A DNA stretch of 53,151 nucleotides from Lachnospiraceae bacterium. Lineage in GTDB: Bacteria; Bacillota; Clostridia; Lachnospirales; Lachnospiraceae. Of this stretch, positions 1 through 7,734 are shown one piece after another (the stretch's first letter is position 1; every line of letters starts with the position of its first letter). The DNA lies in assembly GCA_910574745.1 (NCBI GenBank), contig CAJTCE010000027.1:1-53151 (forward strand). The letters are read 5' to 3'. The notes under the pieces are model-generated. The model was given only the letters and a program-made list of their open reading frames with translations. It did not search any database and was not told where the DNA came from. Both the position numbers and the translations under genes were made by a program.

Positions 1-129
1 GCAATTCCGAACTACCGATGCCAGAGTAAAGTTGAGTTCATTGTATCCTAAGTTTACAACAGCTTCCGAATAGGAAGTTGTTGTAATGCTAAATATCAAC
101 ATGTCATTGCACTAGTTATTTGTGACAAT

Positions 130-420
130 GTGTATGAGTCAGAAAAGATATATAATTCGTTTCATAGTACGATTATTGGATGCCCTATGTTAGTAATCAA
201 TAATTTTGAAGAAAGAACTTATATTGATGAAAGTAAATCCGTAGAAATATATTTTGAGAAGAATGATGTATATATATTATTTTCTAAAAATGATGCTAAA
301 GTTTGCATAATAAATAAAAATATTGAATTTCTTGTAGATGCTGAAAATAATTGGGTGGGTTTATGTATAAAGGATATAACCAAGGAAAATCTTAATATTT
401 TAAGACATTCATTAAGTTAA
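130..420 (+). CDS. Small hypothetical protein, possibly 5'-truncated
   Basis: I do not recognise this 96-residue, AT-rich, Asn/Ile/Glu-rich product. The only usual start in frame is a GTG at 130 and no clear ribosome binding site precedes it. The frame stays open upstream to a stop at 49-51, and the upstream residues (around QHVIALVICD) look like ordinary protein, so the true gene may start earlier with an unusual codon or be the 3' end of a gene broken by a frameshift. It lies beside an insertion-sequence remnant, which fits decay. No signal peptide or membrane segment is visible. Function unknown. Confidence 0.4.
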   Translation: MYESEKIYNSFHSTIIGCPMLVINNFEERTYIDESKSVEIYFEKNDVYILFSKNDAKVCIINKNIEFLVDAENNWVGLCIKDITKENLNILRHSLS

Positions 421-533
421 TTTGATATTTGTTACATGCTTCTTTCTCTTATGCGGATAATTTATGAAGAGAAAAACAGGCCATTGGTCCTGTGTCAAGA
501 TTTAGTACAAAATAAAATGAGAGGTTCTGCCAG

Positions 534-903
534 CTAAGCTGCCAGCAGATTCTCAGTCCTCATATACAGTTTTTCGTAGTCATTAGGTAATAGTCCGTAC
601 ACCATACAGCATTAGGACGGTCAGGATTAAACTGCTCATCAAGTATGTTAAGAAGCTCTTTGCTGAAATCAGAATGGCGGGTGGTTGTAGTCTAGGGTTT
701 AACCCATTGGGCGTTGATCCCCATCTCATGCATATATTTTCCAACGGTGCGTTGAGAAATAGTCGGGTGGGAGATACTTTACGAGCGAGAAAAGCACGGT
801 AACCAGAGCGGGAAACGCCTAAAGATTTCAGCATCCCAGAGATCGAGATGCGGCGTCCGGTGGCTTTTTCTTCTGTGAGGTATTCAAGGGATATTTCTCT
901 TTG
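534..903 (-). pseudogene. IS3-family transposase (orfB) remnant with internal deletions
   Basis: On the minus strand, pieces of an IS3/IS150-type OrfB can be read in different frames. A helix-turn-helix part ends in GVSRSGYRAFLARK (about 778-903). A second piece in another frame (about 590-768) contains RTVGKYMHEMGI and DRPNAVWCTD, with an in-frame TAG at 692-694 where the family has Trp. The extreme C-terminus (PNDYEKLY, stop at 534-536) follows directly. The stretch between the first two pieces and nearly all of the DDE catalytic core after WCTD are missing, so it cannot be active. No matching terminal repeat is visible on the 1.1-kb side. Confidence 0.75.
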
Positions 904-1104
904 CCGCCGCCTGCTCCTGTCACGCCATGCGGTAATAGCCGCAAAGCGTATGAAATCTTGCAATAGCCATTGAAAGTATACATGATGTGTTCCCTGTATG
1001 CTTTTGTGCAAAGCATAGATAATTCCCCCTTTCTCCCACATAGGGCGTTGCACGGTTTATGGTTACATTTATTATTCAAGGAGAGACAAAACTTTTTGAT
1101 ATTA

Positions 1105-1953
1105 TTATTTGAATGCCGGACTATGACCCAAACTTACTTTAGTGATTCCGACAATCAATATTCCAATAAGCGCAACTGTATCTACAAGTAATACAGCAAC
1201 TACATTTTTTATCAATCCATATACAAACATTATAGAAAATACCTCTACTGACAGAGCAATAAAACATAAATAGTTTGACAAATATTCTGTTATAAGTTCT
1301 CCATAGATATAGTTCATTAAAAATCTCACATAGATAACGGGTCTTAACAAAATACGGATACAGATACAAGCTAATGGATATACAAAAATAAATTTCTTAT
1401 CTACAACCGAAGCTGCTGATCCGTTGTCCCATTGAACAGGAATCTCAGCTGGCAATTTCCCATATGATAATATTCCGATTATTAAACACAATACTGTAAT
1501 AATTGTCCATGTAATAAGGCTGCCCCAAATATACAAGAAGCTAACTGAATCCAGTTTGAAAACCGGTTTATTATTACTCCAATAACTCTCCAAATCTGTT
1601 ACATATTTCTCAACCTGTAATTCGTCAAAACTGATATTTCCAGATTCAAGCATTCTTTCACACATGGTTTTTGCCTGATTTAAACCCTCTATTTGTGCTT
1701 GGATTGTTGTAGTTTGTTTTTTTATAATTTCTGCCAATGGCACTTTATCGGATATGATATTACGGATATCTTCAATGGAAATTTCCAGTGTCCGCAAATA
1801 AGCAATTTTTTTAATATTTTCAACATCTTTTTCAGAATAATCTCTATATCCGTTTTTATCATTTCGTGACGGTTCTATAAGTTTTTCTTTTTCATAAAAA
1901 CGTATATTGGAACGTGTCAAACCTGTCCGTTCCTCAACCTCTTTTATTGTCAT
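1105..1953 (-). CDS. MerR-family regulator with C-terminal membrane domain
   Basis: This is a 282-residue protein. Residues 1-70 form a MerR winged helix-turn-helix (TGLTRSNIRFYEKEKLI, then NGYRDYSEKD), and about 75-115 a coiled-coil dimerisation helix. After residue 135 there are about four hydrophobic segments, with a DUF1648-like signature (LPAEIPVQWDNG) between the first two. It should bind a promoter while anchored in the membrane. The start is supported by an AAGGAGG box just upstream. It is the last gene of a minus-strand cluster with an ABC-2 permease and an ABC ATPase, and probably controls them. The last residues run up to the IS remnant, so the native C-terminus may be altered. Confidence 0.8.
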   Translation of the reverse strand: MTIKEVEERTGLTRSNIRFYEKEKLIEPSRNDKNGYRDYSEKDVENIKKIAYLRTLEISIEDIRNIISDKVPLAEIIKKQTTTIQAQIEGLNQAKTMCERMLESGNISFDELQVEKYVTDLESYWSNNKPVFKLDSVSFLYIWGSLITWTIITVLCLIIGILSYGKLPAEIPVQWDNGSAASVVDKKFIFVYPLACICIRILLRPVIYVRFLMNYIYGELITEYLSNYLCFIALSVEVFSIMFVYGLIKNVVAVLLVDTVALIGILIVGITKVSLGHSPAFK

Positions 1954-1979
1954 AACGCTTACCTCCTTATTCCGGGACT

Positions 1980-2717
1980 CTATTTAATTTCTTTTTTGTT
2001 CATAACCATACATAATAAAATAATTTCTGACAAAAGGAATATTAGCCCTATAACAATAGCCCTTGCATATACTGAGTTTGCAGAATACATTCCAATTTGA
2101 AAGATATTGGAATCCAACATAAATTGATTTACATTGAAATGTGTAAACCGTTCAACAAGCACATACAAACCATTTAGAATTTTAAGTGCCATTAAAAGTC
2201 CGGCTGCCACGGTAAAAGTTGTACTGCCGGTTAGTATATAAAAAAGCAACATTAAGCAACAAAACGCCCAATGCAAAATAAACTGTACAATCAGCAGTTT
2301 TATTATAGCAAAAAAGGAAAAATCAATAAACGTATTTCCAAAAAAGATTGCCCCTGCGGCAATCGTACATATCGAATATACAAAAAAATACAAAGCACAA
2401 GCAACAAATGATACAATAATCTCTGGCAGAACGAACATTTCACGCCGTGGAAGGTAATTGGCAATATTTTTTATGAAACCGTTCTTATACTTGCCACTCA
2501 CAAATATAATAACCGCTACTGCGCATAGTATCATAATCATACCGCCATTTATTTGTGCTGCCAGCAGTTCTCCGACATTAGAATAAATCTGAATTGATTT
2601 ATTAGTTGAAACCAGCATAACACTTAAAAATACAAGCATAATATCAGCAAATAGGATTGTCCATGTGGATGCAGAGCGAAAGAAACGATATAAATCTATT
2701 TTTATCATCTTAGTCAT
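1980..2717 (-). CDS. ABC-2 type transporter permease
   Basis: A 245-residue integral membrane protein with about six hydrophobic segments and a short cytoplasmic N-terminus (MIKIDLYRFFRS) typical of ABC-2 permeases paired with lantibiotic-immunity-like or MerR-controlled ATPases. The ATG at 2717 is preferred because GAGGTG lies six bases upstream, inside the end of the ATPase gene; a longer GTG start is less likely. It overlaps the ATPase by 8 bases, indicating translational coupling. The substrate is unknown; peptide antibiotic export or self-protection is common in the family but is only inferred. Confidence 0.75.
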   Translation of the reverse strand: MTKMIKIDLYRFFRSASTWTILFADIMLVFLSVMLVSTNKSIQIYSNVGELLAAQINGGMIMILCAVAVIIFVSGKYKNGFIKNIANYLPRREMFVLPEIIVSFVACALYFFVYSICTIAAGAIFFGNTFIDFSFFAIIKLLIVQFILHWAFCCLMLLFYILTGSTTFTVAAGLLMALKILNGLYVLVERFTHFNVNQFMLDSNIFQIGMYSANSVYARAIVIGLIFLLSEIILLCMVMNKKEIK

Positions 2718-3252
2718 GAGATACACCTCTAATCATTTCCCGAATTTCAGCCATGCCTTGTGGGTCAAGACCATTGATAGGTTCGTCCAAAAGAACCAGT
2801 TCCGGATTTCCTACCAAAGCTAACGCAATGCCTAAGCGTTGTTTCATTCCAACAGAAAAATGTTTGACTTTTTTCTTATCGGCATATGACAGCCCGACGC
2901 TTTCTAAAAGCTCTGTAATATAGCTTTTACTCGAAATGCCCTTTGCCAAACACTTTAGTTTTATATTCTCTTTTGCGTTCATATTCGGGTACACTCCCGG
3001 ATTTTCAATCAGCACTCCCACACGATTCTGCGCATAAATCGTATCATGACCATTTTTCTCAAATAAACATACATTTCCTCCTGAGGGTTTTGCCAGTCCG
3101 CTAATCAATCTCAAAACAGTGGTTTTTCCTGCCCCATTTCGCCCTGTCAGTCCATAAATTTCGCCCTTTTTGACTGATAGATTCACACTGTTTACAACTT
3201 TATGCTTTCCATACCATTTTGTGAGATTATTGGTTTGTACGAAAACCTCCAT
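2710..3252 (-). CDS. ABC transporter ATP-binding protein, C-terminally truncated
   Basis: The 180-residue product has a Walker A (GRNGAGKTT), a signature region (HFSVGMKQRLGIALAL), a Walker B (ELVLLDEP) and a D-loop (NGLDPQGM). It stops about 20 residues later, before the H-loop histidine and the regulatory tail, while family members normally run to about 280-300 residues. The next bases are the start of the permease gene, so the missing part is deleted rather than frameshifted. The ATG at 3252 is chosen over a longer frame because an AGGAGG box precedes it. ATP hydrolysis is doubtful without the H-loop. Confidence 0.75.
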   Translation of the reverse strand: MEVFVQTNNLTKWYGKHKVVNSVNLSVKKGEIYGLTGRNGAGKTTVLRLISGLAKPSGGNVCLFEKNGHDTIYAQNRVGVLIENPGVYPNMNAKENIKLKCLAKGISSKSYITELLESVGLSYADKKKVKHFSVGMKQRLGIALALVGNPELVLLDEPINGLDPQGMAEIREMIRGVSHD

Positions 3253-3374
3253 ACCATATCCTCCTGCTACAAAGCTATTATTTTCCTTGAAATATAAGGT
3301 ATCAATCAGGTTTACAGTCAAGTTCTTTTTTCATTTTTTCGGGCTGAGATTGCAGAAAAAAATAAAATAATAAA

Positions 3375-3623
3375 ATGCTATTTATTTTGAAAGAAGCATT
3401 AGATGATGTAGCCTATGAAAATCTCCAAGTGCGTGCATGTATTTCTGAAGCGGTTATTGGGCGAAAAACTTTATCTGAAAGAAGTGGCATGATTTTTGGG
3501 GCGTATGATATGGGAGAGAAAGATTTAGCAAAAGATTTTTTACAATTTATATTAAATTTTCTGTCAGACTGTACTTTAACCCAAAAGATGCTTCCGCGAT
3601 TTGAGAGAAGTATCACAAACTGA
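3375..3623 (+). CDS. Small hypothetical ORF, doubtful
   Basis: An 82-residue reading frame that I cannot assign. It has no convincing ribosome binding site (the preceding bases are A-rich) and lies in a decaying AT-rich segment. The amino-acid composition is protein-like, with a charged first half and a hydrophobic helix near residues 55-65, so it may be a fragment of a larger lost gene. It shares the intergenic space with a remnant of another gene downstream. Treat as uncertain. Confidence 0.22.
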   Translation: MLFILKEALDDVAYENLQVRACISEAVIGRKTLSERSGMIFGAYDMGEKDLAKDFLQFILNFLSDCTLTQKMLPRFERSITN

Positions 3624-3801
3624 ACAATTGGGATTTGGGATAAATATTTAAGGATACAATTTTGCCAGTTGTCCCAATTAGTAAGTAGGATGGGAGAAAA
3701 AGTGGATACCGGTTAAAATTGGAAGCATCCGTGTTACAAACAGGGAAATCCGGTAAATTTAACGGATATCTTTGTTCTGTGTCCCATACGGGCACAAGTG
3801 A
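3624..3801. other. Gap without recognisable gene
   Basis: AT-rich, low coding potential on both strands. I see no promoter, repeat or RNA that I can support. It appears to be degraded sequence between the accessory segment and the conserved pyr region. Confidence 0.4.
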
Positions 3802-3891
3802 TTAGCGGATATAATGGGAATGAAGCTTGAACGGAAAATGACGATTGCAGAAGGAAAACCCAAATGTGATTTTCGGTATAGCAGAAAATGA
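3802..3891 (+). pseudogene. 3' remnant resembling an L-2-amino-thiazoline-4-carboxylate hydrolase-type gene
   Basis: After a stop at 3799-3801 a short frame reads on to TGA at 3889-3891. Its end, LERKMTIAEG then KCDFRY, resembles the C-terminal signature (AEG..xCDFR) that I associate with the L-2-amino-thiazoline-4-carboxylic acid hydrolase family. No upstream part of such a gene is visible in any frame, so this looks like a leftover 3' end. The assignment is from memory of the family motif only. Confidence 0.35.
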
Positions 3892-3984
3892 ACGGCTATT
3901 TCCGACAGTGTGGGAAATGACTGGCTTTTTGGCTGTTTTTAAGAGTTCCTGTGGCAATTATTTGCTTTATGGGAGGAACCCTTA

Positions 3985-4010
3985 AAAAACAGCGCATGGA
4001 TTGCGTTTTT
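3985..4010 (-). terminator. Possible terminator after pyrI
   Basis: On the minus strand, just after the pyrI stop, a short stem (CGCA/TGCG around a five-base loop) is flanked by an A-run and a T-run. It is a modest rho-independent terminator candidate. A second imperfect hairpin lies further on, at about 3939-3985. Confidence 0.4.
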
Positions 4011-4020
4011 CCATTCTGTT

Positions 4021-4452
4021 CTATTTTTTTGAATCATATTTTTCTTCGCAATATTTGCAGCGGTAAATTTCCTTCTCTTCATCTGCCAGAAAGAAAATGT
4101 GCGGCAGCTCCTGTTCGATGGAAGTAATGCAGCGGGGATTTTTGCAATGAATCACGTTTTTGATTTCCCTTGGGAGAATCAGTTCCCTTTTGTCTACGAT
4201 TTCCCCGTCTTTAATGACATTGACGGTAATATTGTGATCGATAAAGGCCAGAATATCCAGATCCAGCATATTGATATCGCACTCTACCTTTAAAATGTCT
4301 TTTTTGCCCATTTTGTTGCTGCGGGCGTTTTTGATGATGGCAACAGTACAGTCCAGCTTGTCCAGCTGAAGATGGTGGTAAAGGGAAAGGCTTTTTCCCG
4401 CCTCAATATGGTCTAATACAAATCCTTCTTCAATTTTTCCTACATTTAACAT
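4021..4452 (-). CDS. pyrI: Aspartate carbamoyltransferase regulatory chain
   Basis: A 143-residue PyrI. The N-terminal nucleotide-binding domain begins after MLNVGKIEEGFVLDHIEAG. The C-terminal zinc domain has the four expected cysteines, as CKNPRC and CKYC. PyrI binds CTP/ATP and holds the catalytic trimers in the ATCase holoenzyme, giving feedback control of pyrimidine synthesis. The length is normal. It follows pyrB by 14 bases on the same strand, so the two chains are made from one transcript. AGGAGG lies just before the ATG. Confidence 0.95.
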   Translation of the reverse strand: MLNVGKIEEGFVLDHIEAGKSLSLYHHLQLDKLDCTVAIIKNARSNKMGKKDILKVECDINMLDLDILAFIDHNITVNVIKDGEIVDKRELILPREIKNVIHCKNPRCITSIEQELPHIFFLADEEKEIYRCKYCEEKYDSKK

Positions 4453-4466
4453 AATAGTTCCTCCTC

Positions 4467-5378
4467 TTATACCAGCTCTAACAGTGTGAGAATCAGGGCC
4501 ATTCGCACATACATGCCGTACTGGACCTGTTTAAAATAGACCGCACGGGGATCATCGTCCACTTCCACAGAGATTTCATTAACACGGGGAAGGGGATGCA
4601 GCACCAACATATCCTCCTTGGCAGCTTTCATTTTCTTTTTGTCCAGAATGTAGAAATCCTTTAATCTTACATAATCCTCTTCGTTGAAGAAGCGCTCTCT
4701 CTGGACGCGGGTCATATAAAGCAAGTCCAGCTGCGCAATGGTGTCTTCCAGCTTGATAACTTCTTCATAGGGAATGTTCTTTTCCTTCAACATCTCAATA
4801 ATGTAATCGGGAACCCGCAGTTCTTCGGGGGAAATAAAGATAAAGTGTATGTCCTCATAACGGGAAAGGGCATTGATCAGGGAGTGAACCGTTCTGCCGA
4901 ATTTTAAATCCCCGCAAAGACCGATGGTAAAATGATTGAGCCGTCCCTTTAAGGAGCGGATGGTCAACAGGTCCGTCAGGGTCTGGGTGGGGTGCTGGTG
5001 TCCGCCGTCTCCCGCATTGATAACGGGAATGGAAGACCTGGAAGCCGCAACCATAGCCGCCCCTTCTTTAGGGTGGCGCATTGCGCAGATGTCCGCAAAG
5101 CAGGAAATAACCCGGATGGTGTCGGAAACGCTTTCGCCTTTCGAGGCGGAAGAGGAGTTTGCGTCGGAAAAGCCGATAACGCTGCCGCCTAAATTTATCA
5201 TTGCCGCTTCAAAGCTTAGGCGGGTTCTGGTGCTGGCCTCATAAAAGCAGGTGGCTATTTTTTTGCCGGCGCATCTGTCAGCGTATTTTTCCGGATTCTT
5301 TTCAATATCCATTGCCAGCTCAAACAGCGTATCCAGTTCTTCCACGGAAAAATCCAGCGGATTCATTAAGTGTCTCAT
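4467..5378 (-). CDS. pyrB: Aspartate carbamoyltransferase catalytic chain
   Basis: A 303-residue enzyme making N-carbamoyl-aspartate from carbamoyl phosphate and aspartate, the committed step of pyrimidine synthesis. The carbamoyl-phosphate loop STRTRLSFE is near residue 50, the mobile 80s loop (SSSASKGES) follows, and the domain-bridging [12 protein letters not shown] is near 130. [11 protein letters not shown] near 265 is the aspartate-domain motif. Length is typical of the class B, PyrI-associated enzyme. It is first in the pyrBI pair. Its leader carries a small perfect hairpin at 5410-5425; no PyrR or T-box element is recognisable. Confidence 0.96.
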   Translation of the reverse strand: MRHLMNPLDFSVEELDTLFELAMDIEKNPEKYADRCAGKKIATCFYEASTRTRLSFEAAMINLGGSVIGFSDANSSSASKGESVSDTIRVISCFADICAMRHPKEGAAMVAASRSSIPVINAGDGGHQHPTQTLTDLLTIRSLKGRLNHFTIGLCGDLKFGRTVHSLINALSRYEDIHFIFISPEELRVPDYIIEMLKEKNIPYEEVIKLEDTIAQLDLLYMTRVQRERFFNEEDYVRLKDFYILDKKKMKAAKEDMLVLHPLPRVNEISVEVDDDPRAVYFKQVQYGMYVRMALILTLLELV

Positions 5379-5409
5379 AAGTATGAACCTCTCTTTCTGA
5401 AATGATGTT

Positions 5410-5425
5410 CCCCGTAAAGACGGGG
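5410..5425 (-). other. Small perfect hairpin in the pyrB leader
   Basis: A six-pair GC stem (CCCCGT/ACGGGG, loop aaag) lies about 32 bases before the pyrB start codon and has no T-run after it. It might affect message stability or a leader fold. No function can be assigned from sequence. Confidence 0.45.
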
Positions 5426-5432
5426 TATCATA

Positions 5433-5465
5433 ATAAAATCGAAGAGAAATGAATCTCTTCGATTT
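5433..5465 (-). terminator. Terminator after the nitroreductase gene
   Basis: A 12-bp perfect stem (AAATCGAAGAGA with its complement) and a six-base loop lie directly after the nitroreductase stop and are followed on the minus strand by TTTTATTATG. This should end the nitroreductase transcript and isolate pyrBI. The other strand also has a T-rich tail. Confidence 0.8.
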
Positions 5466-5469
5466 ATTT

Positions 5470-6012
5470 TTAATTTAAAAATGAAATTAACTCATCTACC
5501 GGTTTCCTGCGGGGGGCGACCGGTTCTTCATCTGCGTAGCCAATGGGAATCAGAGCCACCAGCTCTCTATCTTCGGGAAGCTGTAACAGGGAGGAAACAA
5601 CGGGTCTGTCAAATATTCCCATAATTACGGTTCCAAGACCTGCTTCATGTGCCGCCAGGCAAAATGTCTGGGATGCAACGCCTGCATCATACATCTGCCA
5701 GCCGTCGCCTCTGTCGGTAGAAAAGGAACCGTCCCTCTCATAACCGGAGCGGCCTTTGACAACGGTTACGGCGATTAATACGGGGGCGTTTTTGATAATA
5801 TTGCCGTTATTAGGAAACATTTTGGTTCCCTCGTCTGCGATCTTATCCTTTAAGGCACCTTCCACAGCTATATATCTTGTAATTTGTGTATGCTTCCAGC
5901 TGGGCGCGTAAGAAGCGGTTTCAACGATTCCTTTTAATAATTGAGGGTCTACGGCGTCAGGCTTAAATCTGCGGATGCTGCGACGGTTTATGATACATTC
6001 CTTTGCTGTCAT
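5470..6012 (-). CDS. Nitroreductase-family protein
   Basis: A 180-residue FMN-dependent nitroreductase-like oxidoreductase. The N-terminal motif INRRSIRRF is the usual FMN phosphate-binding start, [10 protein letters not shown] near residue 35 also contacts the cofactor, and [13 protein letters not shown] near 125 is the conserved helix. The length fits the short single-domain branch. The substrate cannot be read from sequence. A ribosome binding site (AGGAGG) precedes the ATG. It is monocistronic, with its own promoter and terminator. Confidence 0.88.
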   Translation of the reverse strand: MTAKECIINRRSIRRFKPDAVDPQLLKGIVETASYAPSWKHTQITRYIAVEGALKDKIADEGTKMFPNNGNIIKNAPVLIAVTVVKGRSGYERDGSFSTDRGDGWQMYDAGVASQTFCLAAHEAGLGTVIMGIFDRPVVSSLLQLPEDRELVALIPIGYADEEPVAPRRKPVDELISFLN

Positions 6013-6048
6013 GAAAATACCTCCTACTTTTGTGTCTGTATTTTTACT

Positions 6049-6077
6049 ATGATACCATATGTGGTAAAGGCTTTCAA
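6049..6077 (-). promoter_or_regulatory. Sigma-A-type promoter of the nitroreductase gene
   Basis: On the minus strand TTGAAA and TATCAT are separated by exactly 17 bases and lie about 40 bases before the start codon. Confidence 0.65.
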
Positions 6078-6129
6078 TGAAAAAATGGGAGAATCATATA
6101 AATTCCAAACTGCATTCATTACATAAAGG

Positions 6130-6600
6130 ATCTGGCGGAGGAAGAGAAGGAAGAAATTTCCCGGCTGATGGATACCATTAACAGGCAGCAACAAGAGCTT
6201 ATCAGTACGTTTTCCGAGATAAACGGAGAGTTTACAAAGCTGAACGCATCCGTAGAGCAGATGGAGGCCGGAAATAATGCCAATGCGGAGGAAAGTACGG
6301 GAATTTCCGGAGACGTATCCGAGGTTAGTGCGTTCTGTCAGGCTTTGGGGGATTCTCTGACGGGAAGCTCCAAAAAGACAGCGGGAAGCAGCAATGATAG
6401 TAAGATTAAAATTGAAGATGCTATCAGCGGCATTATGAAGAATGCAGAAAACCTTCTGGCGGTCATAGAGCAGGTAAGTGAAAGGACATAAAATCTTGCG
6501 CCTCCACGGAGGAAATGGCAGCAGCTTTTACCACGGTATCCCAGGCGTCGGATTCTATTCAGAGCATGTTGGATACTCTTGTATCCCAATCTTCTTAAAA
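6130..6600 (+). pseudogene. Frameshifted methyl-accepting chemotaxis receptor remnant
   Basis: One frame from about 6130 to 6488 has helical, heptad-like sequence (KDLAEEEKEEISRLMDTIN, LNASVEQMEAGNNANAEEST) typical of receptor signalling coiled coils. It ends at a stop, and a neighbouring frame carries on to 6597 with STEEMAAAFTTVSQASDS, a normal receptor C-terminal helix. So only the C-terminal part survives, it is split by a frameshift, and the conserved hairpin tip is missing. No sensor domain or start is present. The exact receptor type cannot be named. Confidence 0.65.
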
Positions 6601-6674
6601 TCCGTATTTGCAGTCAGGGCAGTATGTGATATGATAAGGAAAAGCGGCCTGACTATAATTTGGAGGATAAATGA

Positions 6675-7046
6675 ATGGAATTTGTAGAAAAAAAGAGAGT
6701 TTTATTTTTTGGACTGCCCTGGACCTTTACCAAATATACGATAGGAGAGGAAATCATCAACATGAAGGCGGGATTTTTAAAAACGGTGGAAGATGACTGC
6801 TACATGTATAAGGTAACGGATGTAAAGCTTGAGACTTCTTTGTGGGAGCGGATTTTTAAGCTTGGTACGGTTGTCTGCTACACAGGGGATACTACCCATC
6901 AGGTATTAAAGCTTGTCCATATCAAAAATTCCCGTGCCATAAAGGATTATATTTTAGAACAGTCTGAAAAGCAGAGAATGAAAAGGAGAACCTTAAACAC
7001 CCAGAGTATTAATGCGGGAAACATCGATGAATTTGGCGATGAATAA
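6675..7046 (+). CDS. PH-like (bPH2-type) domain protein
   Basis: A 123-residue protein whose residues 5-95 resemble the bacterial PH-like fold found in YdbT/YdbS-type proteins: FFGLPWTFTKYTI, a KTVEDDCYMYKVTDVKLE strand pair and LVHIKNSRAIKDYILEQ. There are no membrane segments. The C-terminal tail is charged. The ATG at 6675 is 8 bases after GGAGG; an ATG four bases earlier is out of frame. It has its own terminator and no clear functional neighbour. The family's cellular role is unknown. Confidence 0.75.
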   Translation: MEFVEKKRVLFFGLPWTFTKYTIGEEIINMKAGFLKTVEDDCYMYKVTDVKLETSLWERIFKLGTVVCYTGDTTHQVLKLVHIKNSRAIKDYILEQSEKQRMKRRTLNTQSINAGNIDEFGDE

Positions 7047-7050
7047 TAAA

Positions 7051-7075
7051 CCACCCGCACAAGGCGGGTGGCTGT
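7051..7075 (+). terminator. Terminator after the PH-domain gene
   Basis: A stem of CCACCCGC and GCGGGTGG around a five-base loop lies directly after the stop codon and is followed by a short T-rich tail. The stem is strong but the tail weak. Confidence 0.65.
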
Positions 7076-7093
7076 TTAGGGGAGGATATATGA

Positions 7094-7128
7094 ATACCTT
7101 ACCGCAGATAATAAAAGCGGTAAGGTAT
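7094..7128. repeat. Perfect 12-bp inverted repeat
   Basis: ATACCTTACCGC and its exact complement are separated by 11 A-rich bases. There is no T-run after it on either strand, so it is not an obvious terminator. A further imperfect hairpin (7142-7165, 9-bp arms, then TTTTT) follows and overlaps the stop codon of the convergent gene. Confidence 0.7.
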
Positions 7129-7141
7129 TGCAAAGGTAATG

Positions 7142-7169
7142 ACTGGCGGTTATTTGACCGTCAGTTTTT
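7142..7169 (+). terminator. Second possible terminator between convergent genes
   Basis: A nine-base stem with one G-T pair (ACTGGCGGT/ACCGTCAGT) is followed by TTTTTA on the plus strand. It may back up the terminator at 7051 and protect the convergent membrane-protein gene. Confidence 0.5.
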
Positions 7170-7556
7170 ACTTTTCCGGCGGTTCAGGATATATTCATAC
7201 AAAAGACCTGTGCCGAACCAGTAAGGGGCGTAATCGATTCTGATAACGCCGTCGATGTTATAAGGCGAGCTTTCATAATTCCAGGGACAAAGCTTTCTTT
7301 TCTTCAAAGCGCTCCCTGTAAGAAATTCCGTGGCAAAGATACAGACAGTATAAAATGCGCCCCTGAAAGGAACCGGCCATTTTTTTATAAACCTATAAGC
7401 CGGTTTAAAAAAAGCCGCCATACCATATATAGGAAACATCCACAAAGAAGTATTTCCTTTTAACTTAAAATCTCTATTTTTCAGTCCATTGGCGGCAGTA
7501 AACATAATTTCCAAACACCACCCCACGAGACCACAAGTAAAAAAATTTTTAATCAT
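7161..7556 (-). CDS. CmpB-like (putative ABC-transporter type IV) membrane protein
   Basis: About 131 residues with three to four hydrophobic segments. The order FFTCGLVGWCLEIMFTAA, then MFPIYGMAAFFKP, then ATEFLTGSALKK and CPWNYE matches the family annotated as putative ABC transporter type IV (CmpB). The function is not established. The frame is open up to a TTG at 7649, giving 162 residues, but that start lies inside an inverted repeat; I prefer the ATG at 7556, where family similarity begins, with 7622 as another option. None has a strong ribosome binding site. Confidence 0.65.
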   Translation of the reverse strand: MIKNFFTCGLVGWCLEIMFTAANGLKNRDFKLKGNTSLWMFPIYGMAAFFKPAYRFIKKWPVPFRGAFYTVCIFATEFLTGSALKKRKLCPWNYESSPYNIDGVIRIDYAPYWFGTGLLYEYILNRRKSKN

Positions 7557-7631
7557 AGCTAAAGTATGTCCCGAAATATCAAAATTATTCAAAAAATATG
7601 TTATAATGTCCACGTAAGCCATGAGCAGTGC

Positions 7632-7688
7632 GAAAACTGTCAGAGACAAATCGGCTGTTCACAGACGAATTTGTCTATGACAGTTTTC
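7632..7688. repeat. 20-bp inverted repeat
   Basis: GAAAACTGTCAGAGACAAAT at 7632-7651 recurs as its complement at 7669-7688 with one mismatch and a 17-base loop. It is the first of several successive hairpins upstream of folC. Confidence 0.85.
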
Positions 7689-7691
7689 ATA

Positions 7692-7733
7692 GGGCGAAGC
7701 CCGTGAATTCGTAAAACCGAAGGTTTTACGAAT
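7692..7733. repeat. Two perfect hairpins with identical loops
   Basis: GGGC-gaa-GCCC at 7692-7702 is followed by a 12-bp perfect palindrome (ATTCGTAAAACC, loop gaa, complement) at 7707-7733. The same trinucleotide loop closes both. They sit between the 20-bp inverted repeat and the tandem array. Confidence 0.85.
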
Positions 7734-7734
7734 G

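Noticed and set aside
970-1191. Plus-strand ORF of 73 residues
   Set aside because: It is antisense to the transposase remnant and the MerR gene and has no coding character.
2710-3252. Programmed frameshift restoring a full ABC ATPase
   Set aside because: The DNA after the stop encodes the permease directly; no further ATPase sequence is present in any frame.
5379-5469. PyrR attenuator or T-box before pyrB
   Set aside because: Only a six-pair hairpin without T-run and a separate terminator are present; no anti-terminator or PyrR site can be seen.
7012-7224. Plus-strand ORF of 70 residues
   Set aside because: It runs through the terminator and hairpins between convergent genes.
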